A stretch of DNA of 54,002 nucleotides from contig NZ_LMLE01000009.1 of assembly GCF_001422545.1 (NCBI RefSeq), positions 321,655 to 375,656 of the forward strand, given 5' to 3'. The DNA is from Pedobacter sp. Leaf41. Lineage in GTDB: Bacteria > Bacteroidota > Bacteroidia > Sphingobacteriales > Sphingobacteriaceae. How positions within the stretch are numbered: the first letter of the stretch is position 1; every line of letters starts with the position of its first letter. This document shows, piece by piece, positions 44,142 through 52,533 of the stretch. The notes below the pieces were generated by a model. The model saw nothing but the letters and a program-made list of their open reading frames with translations. It made no database searches and was not told the origin of the DNA. The position numbers and the translations under genes are program-made.

Positions 44142-45247
44142 AATAAGTTTACTTTCTTGTCTGAATAATAAATCAGATAGCCTGATCGGTCATTACTATT
44201 TTTAATATACTTTAAATCTTCGTTGAGAATTTCCTTCTGGTAATCAAAATCGTTAAGTTGTCTAAAATAAGGCAATAACGATTTGGTTTCTTCTGATAAA
44301 AAATATACTCCAGCATATCCTTTTGATCGGATATTAGGAGATTGATAATTGCCTAAACTTATATCAATGGTGGATTTTAAATAGTCATAGCCAGTTGATA
44401 GCTGCACAAGGGTAGATCCTATAAAATCTCCACCCATTCTAGCCCCTACTTCAATTGCAAAAACTTCGCCTTTGCTTGTGATTTTAAATTCAGCATGACT
44501 TGCACCAAACTTAATATCCAAAGCATTTAAGCACTTTATAGTTTCCTCTTGTATTCGATTCAAGACCGAAGTGGAAAGACTTGATGGCTGATGATGGGCC
44601 AATTCAACAAAATGTGGGGCGCCAGTTGTAACTTTGTCAGTTATAGCCAATATTTTGTGTTCTCCATGCCATGAGATCGTCTCCACGCTTACCTCAGTAC
44701 CGTCAATATATTCTTCTATTATTACCTTTTTGGAAAAAGATTCCTCCATGGCTGAATTTATTGCTAAACTTATTTGCTCTTCGATATCTACTTTTGTAAC
44801 TCCCCTACTTCCTGATCTATCACTAGGTTTAATGATCAACGGAAACAAAAAATCGCCTATACAATAAGCCCCGTCTGTCACTTCAACAAATTTCGGTATA
44901 GAGCATTCGCCCATTTTAAAGGCTTTCCTCATAGCTAACTTGTCAGTAGACATTAATGCCGATTTATAGCTGTTTGATATCAATCCAAGCGATTCTGCAA
45001 CAAAACTGATTGTTGTGACAGCCATATCGGTAGCTATTGTCGTAATTCCATCAATCCCTATCTCGCGACATTTTTCTAGTATTCCTTCTTTATCTAAAAT
45101 AGAAATAGGGTAAAAAAAATCTGAGAAGTCAGCACAAACTGCACCATCTTTCCATGCAAAGCAATGCGTTTCGATACCCATTTCTTTCGCTTTGTGAACA
45201 AGTGGCAGCTGTAGGTAACTAGCTCCTATTATAGCCAATTTAATCAT
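44138..45247 (-). CDS. ATP-grasp ligase-like protein
   Basis: The 369-aa protein has the three-part ATP-grasp fold: a preATP-grasp Rossmann part (LAIIGASYLQLPLVHKAKEM), the ATP-binding FPLIIKPSDRSGSRGVTKV, IIEEYIDGTEVSVETI, and the metal site AEFKITSKGEVFAIEVGARM. The order resembles CarB/PurK-like ligases that join a carboxylate to an amine through an acyl-phosphate. In a polysaccharide operon this could attach an amino acid or other acid to an amino sugar, but the substrates are unknown. The 4-bp overlap with the acyltransferase and the aminotransferase downstream suggest a three-enzyme modification route. Confidence 0.87.
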   Translation of the reverse strand: MIKLAIIGASYLQLPLVHKAKEMGIETHCFAWKDGAVCADFSDFFYPISILDKEGILEKCREIGIDGITTIATDMAVTTISFVAESLGLISNSYKSALMSTDKLAMRKAFKMGECSIPKFVEVTDGAYCIGDFLFPLIIKPSDRSGSRGVTKVDIEEQISLAINSAMEESFSKKVIIEEYIDGTEVSVETISWHGEHKILAITDKVTTGAPHFVELAHHQPSSLSTSVLNRIQEETIKCLNALDIKFGASHAEFKITSKGEVFAIEVGARMGGDFIGSTLVQLSTGYDYLKSTIDISLGNYQSPNIRSKGYAGVYFLSEETKSLLPYFRQLNDFDYQKEILNEDLKYIKNSNDRSGYLIYYSDKKVNLL

Positions 45248-45348
45248 GTTTCATTAATAACATTTATTTCAATTTATTCAGCAAATATTTATGTCAAGTA
45301 ACAACAAATAAGTAATCCTAATTTGAGAGATAAGGAATATATCTAAAA

Positions 45349-46464
45349 TTATACCTCAACCCTAGTCTCTGATGTGATATCTCGAATAATTTTTCTGAAA
45401 ATCAAGATTAAAATTATAACCACGAAAAATATAAACCCTCCTATAACTAGTCCTTTAAACTTTCCAAATGTAGAGACACTGAGTGGATAAATCGGTTGAT
45501 CTATCACTTGAATTAATGGCGTTTCTTTCAAAAGGCCCATTTTGGAAAGCTCAAGGTTTTGGAGTAATGCCCCGAGTACAGATTTATTAGTTTCAGCCGA
45601 AAACTGTGCTTTTTGTGAGGGTGCAATTCTTTGAACTTGTCTTGTCGGATTTAAGTTTGGCGTCGCATCAGCAACAGCAACCGCCGAATAAATTGCCCCG
45701 TTCATTACATTTCTAACAGAATCTGTTTTATGTTGTAATATTCTTACATTTTGAATTGCCTTCTTAGTTTTTGTATTGATGAAGAATTCGTTTACATTTT
45801 TTACTAAAGCATCATTAAATGCTTTAGCGAAAATCTCATCTGGTGCCTTTACATCAACTTGTATTATATTTAATTTTTTATCTGGCTTAGTTACATTAAG
45901 ATATTTTTTATTTAAATCATTTATAAACGATCCTAATAAACTATCTCGCAACCTATTGGGTATCAATGTACCATTTTGATCATTTTTAAGTGGAAAATTA
46001 ACATCTATCAATTTTGGTGTTTTTTCCCATTTGCTTCTTAAATCATTAATTTCAATATAGCGATCGACTAGCAATTGTTGTTTCCCTGATACCTCTATGG
46101 GAGTGAGTAAGGTTTCTTGCAACATGGTTCTCGACTTATATAGACCAAGAATATTATCACCTTGAAAAATTCCACCACCACCACCTCCAAGATCTACACC
46201 TGCCATTGATGCTAATCCAGCTAGATTGCCTAAGCCACCTCCTCCTTTTTCATCTTCTAATACGAAGGTAGTAGTCGCGGTGTAAATTGGCTTCTTCATT
46301 ATTGAATAAAGGAATCCCAGGCCGGCTCCGATTAAGATAAAAATTAAAATGATTACCCATTTTGATAACAGGTAGCGATACCATTCACGAAATTTCATGA
46401 TAACCTGCTTAAGGGTAATTTCGCTATTATCTAAATTAATATTATCCTGGCTAGATGTGGTCAT
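45349..46464 (-). CDS. Chain-length determinant protein (Wzz/PCP family), cluster B
   Basis: I take the ATG at 46464 (MTTSSQDN), giving 371 aa; a TTG ten codons upstream would also be in frame. Two helices frame the periplasmic domain: about 35-55 (WVIILIFILIGAGLGFLYSI) and near the C-terminus (GLVIGGFIFFVVIILILIF). The glycine-rich loop (GGGGLGNLAGLASMAGVDLG then GGGGGIFQGDN) and VIDQPIYPLSVS before the last helix match the Bacteroidota PCP type. No kinase domain is attached. It lies between the Wza-like gene and the sugar-modification genes and should control cluster B polymer length. Confidence 0.92.
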   Translation of the reverse strand: MTTSSQDNINLDNSEITLKQVIMKFREWYRYLLSKWVIILIFILIGAGLGFLYSIMKKPIYTATTTFVLEDEKGGGGLGNLAGLASMAGVDLGGGGGGIFQGDNILGLYKSRTMLQETLLTPIEVSGKQQLLVDRYIEINDLRSKWEKTPKLIDVNFPLKNDQNGTLIPNRLRDSLLGSFINDLNKKYLNVTKPDKKLNIIQVDVKAPDEIFAKAFNDALVKNVNEFFINTKTKKAIQNVRILQHKTDSVRNVMNGAIYSAVAVADATPNLNPTRQVQRIAPSQKAQFSAETNKSVLGALLQNLELSKMGLLKETPLIQVIDQPIYPLSVSTFGKFKGLVIGGFIFFVVIILILIFRKIIRDITSETRVEV

Positions 46465-46592
46465 TTGTATTCTTGTATTATTTTTTCTACTCAAGCGATT
46501 AACATAAAAGATGCCTTACACGCACTCATTAATTAAATGACTATGCTGTACGTGGCCTAATTCACTCGATACGTGAGAAAGGTAACGATTAT

Positions 46593-49061
46593 CTATCTTA
46601 ATAAACTTACAATTATGGCTCCTAATGATGCAACAGCAGTGCCTATTCCAATCCAACTTTGCGCTGTCATACGTTCACGCTCCGCTCGTTTCGGTACCAA
46701 TACTTCAGCTCCTGGTTTAATTTTAGGGTTATTGTTAAAAAACAAAAACTTACCCACTGCAGCCGCCGAGCCATTTGGATATTTAACATAGACTCCAGAT
46801 TTTCGTGCACTGGAAGTATAGCCACCAGCACCATTAATATACTGTCTTAAACTTTTTCCTGGCATATACACAATGCTGTTTGGATTTAAGACTTCTCCAG
46901 TTACTTTAACCGTTTGTAAGGTTTTCGGAACCCGAATTATATCACCATCTTCTACAATCAAATCCAACCTTGTTAGCGAGTCTTTTAAGATTTTGACTAA
47001 ATTTATCCCTACTAAATCACTTTGAATGAGTTTTTGTTCCACTTCTGCTGCCACGGTATCTTTTACGCCTGACTCTCTTGCTCGCTTCAAATTTAAAAAT
47101 TTCTTGTCCTCTTCATCCCGGTCATTAATCGCATTTTTATCAGTGGGATTCACTTTTTGCGCTCCAGGTCTTTTTAGTGAAGCACCGTCGGGATAAGCGG
47201 AAGAAGTTAATCCACCAGCACGCCTGATCAATTCAGAGATCCGCTCGTCTTTCCGAATAATGGTATATGTTCCTGGGTATACCACCTCGCCTTCTAATTT
47301 CACTTGCTTTTGTACCGTATAACCTTCTGCGTTTCTGATTGTGATAATATCAAACGGTTTGAGCATAAATGGCTCCCCTAATAATCGTAAATTTTGATCA
47401 ACATTCACGATGAACAGCTCTGCGGTCCTCGCTGAAGGTGCAGTAGCGTCGCTATTTCTTACTCTTCTTGAAATTTCAATTCGATTGGGCGTTGCGCCTT
47501 CTTTGAAACCACCCGCCAATTGAATTACCGATTCTAAGGTCATGCTATCTGCATACTCAAAGGTACTTGGTGATCTTACCTCACCCTGAATCGTTACTTT
47601 ATATTCGTCTCTAAGATCCAGTATGGAGGAAATGGTAATCTTATCTTCTCGTTGCAATGCGATATCAGTTTCTGTTCCGGCTATAATTTTAGCCACATCA
47701 AAAGAGATCAAGGCTTGCGTATTGTCGATATTAAGTCGATTGATGTATCCTCTATTTAAAAAAGCTTCTTCCCTTAATCCATCTGCCTTGTTAATCAAAT
47801 TACGCAAAGTTAGCCCTTTAGACAATTCGTAAACCCCCGGCCGAAATACCGCCCCGATAATCTCCACACGGTTAGCAAAACGATCGAGGATCGCCTCCAC
47901 TACAAACTTATCGCCATTTTTAGGTAAATACGAAGTGAGTTCCGCAGCGGATATATCTATGATTTTACGGTCGCGATCTGTATTTTGGAAAGCTTTAATT
48001 TTAGCGGTATATGCTTGCGTGGTAAAGCCACCCGCAAAATCGATCACATCCTTTAATGTTTCGTTTTTGGCCACCTCAAATAGGGCGGATCGTTTGACCT
48101 CACCCGTAATCTCCACTCTTTTCTCAAACACCGGAACATTAATTACATCCTGATCCTGTAAGCGGATATTGCCCTGCTGTATTCCCCTCAAAAGAAAATC
48201 ATATACATCAATATTGGCAACCACTTTATTGTTACGAATCAACTGAATATTTCTAAATGAACCGTTTTGTGCTGGCCCGCCAGAAGCATAAAGTGCATTA
48301 TAAACCGTTGATAGTGAAGATAAGGTATAGGTACCAGGTTTAACTACCTGCCCAGTCATGATAATTTTAATACTCCGGATATTGCCTAAGTTCACTGCTA
48401 CACTAGTTCTTCCTGACCGTAAAGACGGGTAGGTAGAAGACAGTGCAGAACGGATTTTAGAAGTGGCTTGCTCAATAGTCAACCCTGCAACCGCAATCCT
48501 GCCCACATATTGAAGGGATATAATGCCATCAGGACTCACCGGTAAATCGTAACTGGCCTCATTATCCCCGTTTAGATCAATTAATAAACGATCATCAGGG
48601 CCAATGATGTAACTTTTCGGAGTCGCTATGCGAAGATTGGGTTCGAATGTGATGGTTCCGTTGCGAAACAATTCGGCGCCAAATATTTTCGGGGCTATTT
48701 CGTCATCGGTTTCTTTTTTTTCGTTACTGATTTCTCCACCCCCTGTTGATTCGCTCATTTCTCGACCTGTAGAGACCGCCTTGGCATCGGTTTGTACCGC
48801 AGAGGTGGTGCCCTGTTTTTTCACTTTCTCTACCCTAAGCCTTAGTTTCTGTACCTCATCGGATTTCATGCCTTGCGCCGCAGCTAACTGCTCTAGTTGG
48901 GCATCAGAATATCCGATAGATTCTGCTTTTTTAATCATTTGCAAGATTTGCGCATCAGAGAGTTCATCTACCTTTACATTGGCATAATTTTGTGCATAAG
49001 CACTAATGCTAAACGTAAGGAAAGAGATGGCTAGAATTAATAATTTTATACTTTGTTTCAT
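46593..49061 (-). CDS. SLBB-domain polysaccharide export protein (Wza-like), cluster B
   Basis: The 822-aa protein has a signal peptide (MKQSIKLLILAISFLTFSIS...YAQ), a short helical region (SDAQILQMIKKAESIGYSDA), the export domain around YIIGPDDRLLIDLNGDN, and about six SLBB repeats (GQVVKPGTYTL, GEVKRSALFEV, GAVFRPGVYEL, GEVRSPSTFEY, GEVVYPGTYTI, GEVLNPNSIVY). A hydrophobic helix ends the protein (IGIGTAVASLGAIIVSLL). It is a full paralogue of the cluster A protein (771 aa) with the same layout, about 50 residues longer through an insert near 660-700 rich in charged residues. It should form the outer-membrane export route of cluster B. Confidence 0.93.
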   Translation of the reverse strand: MKQSIKLLILAISFLTFSISAYAQNYANVKVDELSDAQILQMIKKAESIGYSDAQLEQLAAAQGMKSDEVQKLRLRVEKVKKQGTTSAVQTDAKAVSTGREMSESTGGGEISNEKKETDDEIAPKIFGAELFRNGTITFEPNLRIATPKSYIIGPDDRLLIDLNGDNEASYDLPVSPDGIISLQYVGRIAVAGLTIEQATSKIRSALSSTYPSLRSGRTSVAVNLGNIRSIKIIMTGQVVKPGTYTLSSLSTVYNALYASGGPAQNGSFRNIQLIRNNKVVANIDVYDFLLRGIQQGNIRLQDQDVINVPVFEKRVEITGEVKRSALFEVAKNETLKDVIDFAGGFTTQAYTAKIKAFQNTDRDRKIIDISAAELTSYLPKNGDKFVVEAILDRFANRVEIIGAVFRPGVYELSKGLTLRNLINKADGLREEAFLNRGYINRLNIDNTQALISFDVAKIIAGTETDIALQREDKITISSILDLRDEYKVTIQGEVRSPSTFEYADSMTLESVIQLAGGFKEGATPNRIEISRRVRNSDATAPSARTAELFIVNVDQNLRLLGEPFMLKPFDIITIRNAEGYTVQKQVKLEGEVVYPGTYTIIRKDERISELIRRAGGLTSSAYPDGASLKRPGAQKVNPTDKNAINDRDEEDKKFLNLKRARESGVKDTVAAEVEQKLIQSDLVGINLVKILKDSLTRLDLIVEDGDIIRVPKTLQTVKVTGEVLNPNSIVYMPGKSLRQYINGAGGYTSSARKSGVYVKYPNGSAAAVGKFLFFNNNPKIKPGAEVLVPKRAERERMTAQSWIGIGTAVASLGAIIVSLLR

Positions 49062-49148
49062 ATTGATCCGATTTGATCGGCATTCATCCGGAAATTACTT
49101 TCCTTGTTTTATTATTTGTTTGGATATATTATTTGTCGACTTTGTTGG

Positions 49149-50285
49149 CTACTCAAAATAATTTAAGGTATTATAGCCCGCTTGCTTTAAATGTTCGTCT
49201 TTCTTCATTAACGACAAATCGGCTTCCATCATATCTTTTACTAACGCTTGCAAATCATATTTGGGCTGCCACCCTAATTTTGTTTTTGATTTGGTCGGAT
49301 CGCCCAATAAAAGATCTACTTCTGTTGGCCTGAAATATTTTGGATCGACTTTAACCACCGTTGTACCTAAAAATAATTTTGATGGATCAAGGCCTAACTG
49401 GCTTACCAGTGCTGTGTCTACTCCGATAATCACCCCTTTTTCATTTTCATCTTTGCCGCTGAACTCAATTTCTATGCCAAGCTCGGCAAAACTCATGCGT
49501 ACAAAATCGCGAACGGTAGTAGTCACACCTGTCGCAATTACAAAATCTTCTGCTTGCTCTTGTTGCAGAATCAGCCACATTGCCTCGATATAATCTTTGG
49601 CATGGCCCCAATCACGTTGCGCAGAAAGATTGCCTAAATATAAGCAGTTTTGCAAACCTAAAGCAATTTTGGCAGCAGCCCTCGTAATTTTCCTGGTGAC
49701 AAAGGTTTCTCCACGAAGTGGACTCTCATGATTAAATAGGATTCCATTGCAGGCAAACATATTGTAAGCTTCTCTGTAATTGACCGTGATCCAATAGGCA
49801 TACATCTTTGCCACCGCATAAGGAGAACGTGGATAAAATGGGGTAGTTTCACTTTGAGGAACCGCTTGTACCAAGCCGTATAATTCTGAAGTACTGGCCT
49901 GATAGATTTTTGTCTTTTTCTCTAAGCCTAAAATTCTAACCGCTTCCAGTAAACGTAAAGTACCAATACCATCGGCATTGGCCGTATATTCGGGCATTTC
50001 AAAACTCACCTGCACATGACTCATCGCCGCAAGGTTATAAATCTCATCGGGCTGCGTTTCCTGAACAATCCGAATCAGATTTGTTGAATCGGTTAAATCG
50101 CCATAGTGCAACTTGAAATGAACATTGTTTTCGTGCTGGTCCTGGTAGAGATGATCGATTCGATCGGTGTTAAATAAAGATGAACGTCTTTTGATACCGT
50201 GAACAAAATAGCCTTTTTTGAGCAGAAACTCTGCCAGGTAAGCACCATCTTGTCCAGTAACGCCAGTAATAAGGGCAACCTTCAT
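49149..50285 (-). CDS. gmd: GDP-mannose 4,6-dehydratase, copy 2
   Basis: The 378-aa SDR enzyme starts [20 protein letters not shown] and carries [29 protein letters not shown] (Tyr-x3-Lys) and [19 protein letters not shown]. It makes GDP-4-keto-6-deoxymannose, the precursor of GDP-fucose, GDP-rhamnose or GDP-perosamine. This copy has the LVQxxPQ stretch found in E. coli-type Gmd and contains a 19-residue-scale difference near residue 265-295 relative to copy 1. It is the first gene of cluster B, with a predicted promoter 28 bp upstream. No second fcl accompanies it, so it may feed a sugar other than fucose or simply boost supply. Confidence 0.96.
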   Translation of the reverse strand: MKVALITGVTGQDGAYLAEFLLKKGYFVHGIKRRSSLFNTDRIDHLYQDQHENNVHFKLHYGDLTDSTNLIRIVQETQPDEIYNLAAMSHVQVSFEMPEYTANADGIGTLRLLEAVRILGLEKKTKIYQASTSELYGLVQAVPQSETTPFYPRSPYAVAKMYAYWITVNYREAYNMFACNGILFNHESPLRGETFVTRKITRAAAKIALGLQNCLYLGNLSAQRDWGHAKDYIEAMWLILQQEQAEDFVIATGVTTTVRDFVRMSFAELGIEIEFSGKDENEKGVIIGVDTALVSQLGLDPSKLFLGTTVVKVDPKYFRPTEVDLLLGDPTKSKTKLGWQPKYDLQALVKDMMEADLSLMKKDEHLKQAGYNTLNYFE

Positions 50286-50312
50286 AAATTATTCCATAGA
50301 TTTTTGAGCATG

Positions 50313-50320
50313 CAAACATA
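50313..50320 (-). promoter_or_regulatory. Predicted -7 promoter box for cluster B
   Basis: The minus strand reads TATGTTTG, an exact TAnnTTTG match, placed so that transcription would start about 20 nt before the gmd copy 2 ATG. A possible -33 (TTTTCG near 50340-50346) deviates from TTTG. This is the best candidate for the promoter of the whole 15-kb cluster B. Confidence 0.5.
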
Positions 50321-50511
50321 CGGAAAATATTTATAGGTAACGAAAATGTCAATAATCTGTTAGCCTTTATTGTTAACTAATCAAACTAAATGTTTGTGAA
50401 ATACTGAGCAGATACTTCTGTCCATCCCTTAATTCATTCAAGTTTGATATCATTTTTTCAAATATCACTTCTAAATTAAGTATGGATGTTCTTCTAAGCT
50501 GTACTTTCGGA

Positions 50512-50703
50512 TCAAAAATCCATCAAGTCTCTCGGTTCAACGCCTAAGCCTTTTGCAAGCTCAACTATGGTAGATAACTTTATATTGAACTTACCATTCT
50601 CAATTTTTGAAATTTTACTATCGTCGATATCGCAATTTGAAGCTAAAGCACGTAAACTAAGACCTTTATTCGATCTCAACATTTGGAGTTGTTTGAAGGT
50701 CAA
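50512..50703 (-). CDS. Small XRE/Cro-type helix-turn-helix regulator
   Basis: The 63-aa protein is almost entirely an HTH_3 domain: LRSNKGLSLRALASNCDIDD (helices 1-3) then SKISKIENGKFNIKLSTIVELAKGLGVEP. It should bind DNA as a dimer. The frame opens at a TTG (50703); the first in-frame ATG (50682) would remove part of helix 1, so the TTG or coupling to the overlapping upstream frame is likely. It lies 226 bp upstream of cluster B on the same strand and may regulate it or a nearby element. That link is an inference. Confidence 0.7.
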   Translation of the reverse strand: MTFKQLQMLRSNKGLSLRALASNCDIDDSKISKIENGKFNIKLSTIVELAKGLGVEPRDLMDF

Positions 50704-50836
50704 AATTGGATTCCAGCCATGACCGAAAGTCGGCTACGATAGATCCGGCTTGTTGCCGAAGCTGAAGACCTGAAAGGGCATAAAGCTTAGTCAGCAGTTC
50801 TTGAAGCCCATTGGCATCTGATTTAAATTTCTCCAT
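50666..50836 (-). CDS. Small protein overlapping the XRE gene, unknown function
   Basis: A 56-aa frame opens at the ATG at 50836 (MEKFKSDANGL) or at a GTG six codons earlier. It is predicted mostly helical (LQELLTKLYALSGLQLRQQ, IVADFRSWLESNFDL), with no signal or membrane segment. It overlaps the HTH gene by 38 bp in another frame, and the TTG start of the HTH gene would be reached by coupled translation. I do not recognise the family. An alternative is that both are remnants of one older gene, but the HTH part is complete. Confidence 0.5.
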   Translation of the reverse strand: MEKFKSDANGLQELLTKLYALSGLQLRQQAGSIVADFRSWLESNFDLQTTPNVEIE

Positions 50837-51113
50837 AAATAATCCTTTTAACACGCGCCATTGCGATAACCAAAATTTTCAACTATGATGTGCAAAAGCG
50901 TGGAAGAAAGTGAGCCTAAAGGTGAAAGTGTCCGCTTTCTTTTCCAAACCGCCCATTATTGTAATGAAATTGCCCTAAATCTTCTAATATTTGTTCCTTT
51001 ATTGAATTACTTGTATCGCAACTTGTATTAAGGATCAATAAGTAGCAAATCCCAGCTTTATCTTAACGGAAAATTTTGATATATTTTCGTTTTAATTGTA
51101 AATCAAACATGCT

Positions 51114-51986
51114 ATGACCCAATCTAAATCAAAAGAAACGCTATACCCTACTTTTTTTGTTCAATTTGTAATTGCAAATTTAGTTGCAGTTTATGTATTT
51201 ATTGAAGGGCAATCAAAGCCTCTATGGGATGTGTTAACTGATCCTAACACTTACATTGCAATTATTTTCAGTATTGCCATCGCGTTTGCATTGATGATGT
51301 ATATCCATTGTTTCACCCTATTGCTAGATCACAAAATCCCTTTGGAAAATGGTTTTAATAAACGCCTTGCCTTTCAGCTATTGGTTTGTGCCCTAGTTCC
51401 GGTGCATATCGATTTGGCAATAGTAAAAGTCTATATGTGGCTTTTTAATGTAGATTTTGAAGCAAGTCGTTATACTACATCAGAATTTCCATTGGCAAAA
51501 ATATTAATATACCTGATGAATGGCTGGTATATGAATATACAGATTCAGAATTTAAAGAATAAAACAGCTTCAGTGCCCGATGATTAAGCAGGTGAACCCA
51601 CCTTGATAACCGGGCCATCAGAAACAGAAGTAATACACGTATTTGAAGGTGTTATGGGTAAAAAGAAAAGATTATTCCACGTTAAGGAATTAATTTATTT
51701 CAAGCGCCAGGCGGGCACTGGAAAGGCTTTGCTAACTGATGGAACAACATGGCTTATCGATAAAACAACAAACGAAATGGAAAATGAGTTAGATGCCAAT
51801 TTATTTTTTAAAATTAACAGAAATATCATTCTTTCATTTAATATAATCGATAGCTATAAAACGGAAAATAAGAAGGGCGAAGTGGTAATCAAAGAAGGAT
51901 TTCCTTTTGATGGTGACTGAAGTATCAGCAGAGATCAGTTCCCGGATTTCAAAATTGCCTTTAAGAAATATATTGAAAGACAGTAA
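51114..51986 (+). pseudogene. Membrane/LytTR regulator gene broken by two in-frame stops
   Basis: One frame runs from the ATG at 51114 to TAA at 51984-51986 (290 sense codons plus internal stops). Residues 1-157 hold about four membrane helices. TAA at 51585-51587 interrupts it. The same frame continues AGEPTLITGPSETEVIHVF into a LytTR DNA-binding domain (HVKELIYFKR, FFKINRNIILSFNIIDSY). TGA at 51918-51920 interrupts again, after which SISRDQFPDFKIAFKKYIE gives the normal C-terminal strand-helix of LytTR proteins. No base is inserted or lost, so these look like two point mutations in a once single 4TM-LytTR gene. Alternatively two short proteins (157 aa and, from a TTG, 105 aa) may be made. 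A regulator acting on nearby genes is possible but now probably inactive. Confidence 0.75.
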
Positions 51987-52225
51987 GCTTTATCCTGCGT
52001 GGAAAAATAGACCATTGTTGAAAATCGACGTTACATAATCGTGTATTTTTATCCGCTTAATTCTTAATTTTAAGCTGTCGGTCAAAATTATAATCTTTCA
52101 TTTCCAGAAGTGCTTTTTAGTATCAGGGTGAGCCAATTGGTTTGCCGTCATCTATATTTTAAAGCCTAAAAGATCATCCAAATTTACTTGCTGCGCTACC
52201 GCTACAGTATGATCATAGCCAGCAA

Positions 52226-52393
52226 ATGACCCGCCAGGAGGTAAAGGCTTACCTGAAAATTAGCGAAAGTACCTACAAACGCAAGGTAAAAGACGGCACA
52301 TTAAGGCCGATCAAAATGCCTGGAGGTGACCGTTTTTACAAACACGAATTACTGGCTGCTTTTAATGAGAGTCATCGCCGTGGCCGTACCTGA
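52226..52393 (+). CDS. Small helix-turn-helix protein (excisionase/MerR-like)
   Basis: A 55-aa frame begins MTRQEVKAYLKISESTYKRK and ends at a TGA at 52391. The pattern TRQEVxxYLxISxxTYxR followed by GTLRPIKMPGGDRFYK and an arginine-rich tail is that of helix-turn-helix_17/excisionase-like domains that recognise DNA. The open frame extends upstream to 52163 without a start codon (DHPNLLAALP), so the ATG at 52226 is the only likely start unless the gene lost its front part. The 11-bp repeat array begins directly at the stop codon, suggesting that this protein may bind it. Confidence 0.65.
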   Translation: MTRQEVKAYLKISESTYKRKVKDGTLRPIKMPGGDRFYKHELLAAFNESHRRGRT

Positions 52394-52533
52394 TTGTTTA
52401 CCCTTTATTGCAGATTTCCTTAGGCTTTGTTAACCCATTGTTAACCCTTTATATACCCTTTGTTAACCCATTCTGTACCTATTGTTAACCCATTGCTTAC
52501 CCAAACAGTAAACTTGGGGTAAACAAAGGGTAA
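52394..52533. repeat. Iteron-like array of 11-bp repeats
   Basis: Seven consecutive 11-bp units run from 52427 to 52503: TTGTTAACCCA, TTGTTAACCCT, TTATATACCCT, TTGTTAACCCA, TTCTGTACCTA, TTGTTAACCCA and TTGCTTACCCA. A separate unit TTGTTTACCCT lies at 52394-52404. Inverted units follow at 52516-52526 (GGGGTAAACAA) and 52525-52533 (AAAGGGTAA). The strict 11-bp spacing, close to one helical turn, puts every unit on the same face of the DNA, as in arrays that bind a protein. Confidence 0.85.

Noticed and set aside
33404..50285. Cluster B as a composite transposon bounded by gmd genes
   Set aside because: No transposase or terminal inverted repeats are seen, and the gmd genes are diverged functional genes, not insertion sequences.
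51918..51920. TGA as a selenocysteine codon in the LytTR gene
   Set aside because: LytTR domains do not use selenocysteine, no SECIS-like structure is evident, and a second stop (TAA) in the same frame points to decay.
52427..52503. Possible CRISPR array
   Set aside because: The units are contiguous 11-bp repeats without spacers, far shorter than CRISPR repeats, and no cas gene is present.
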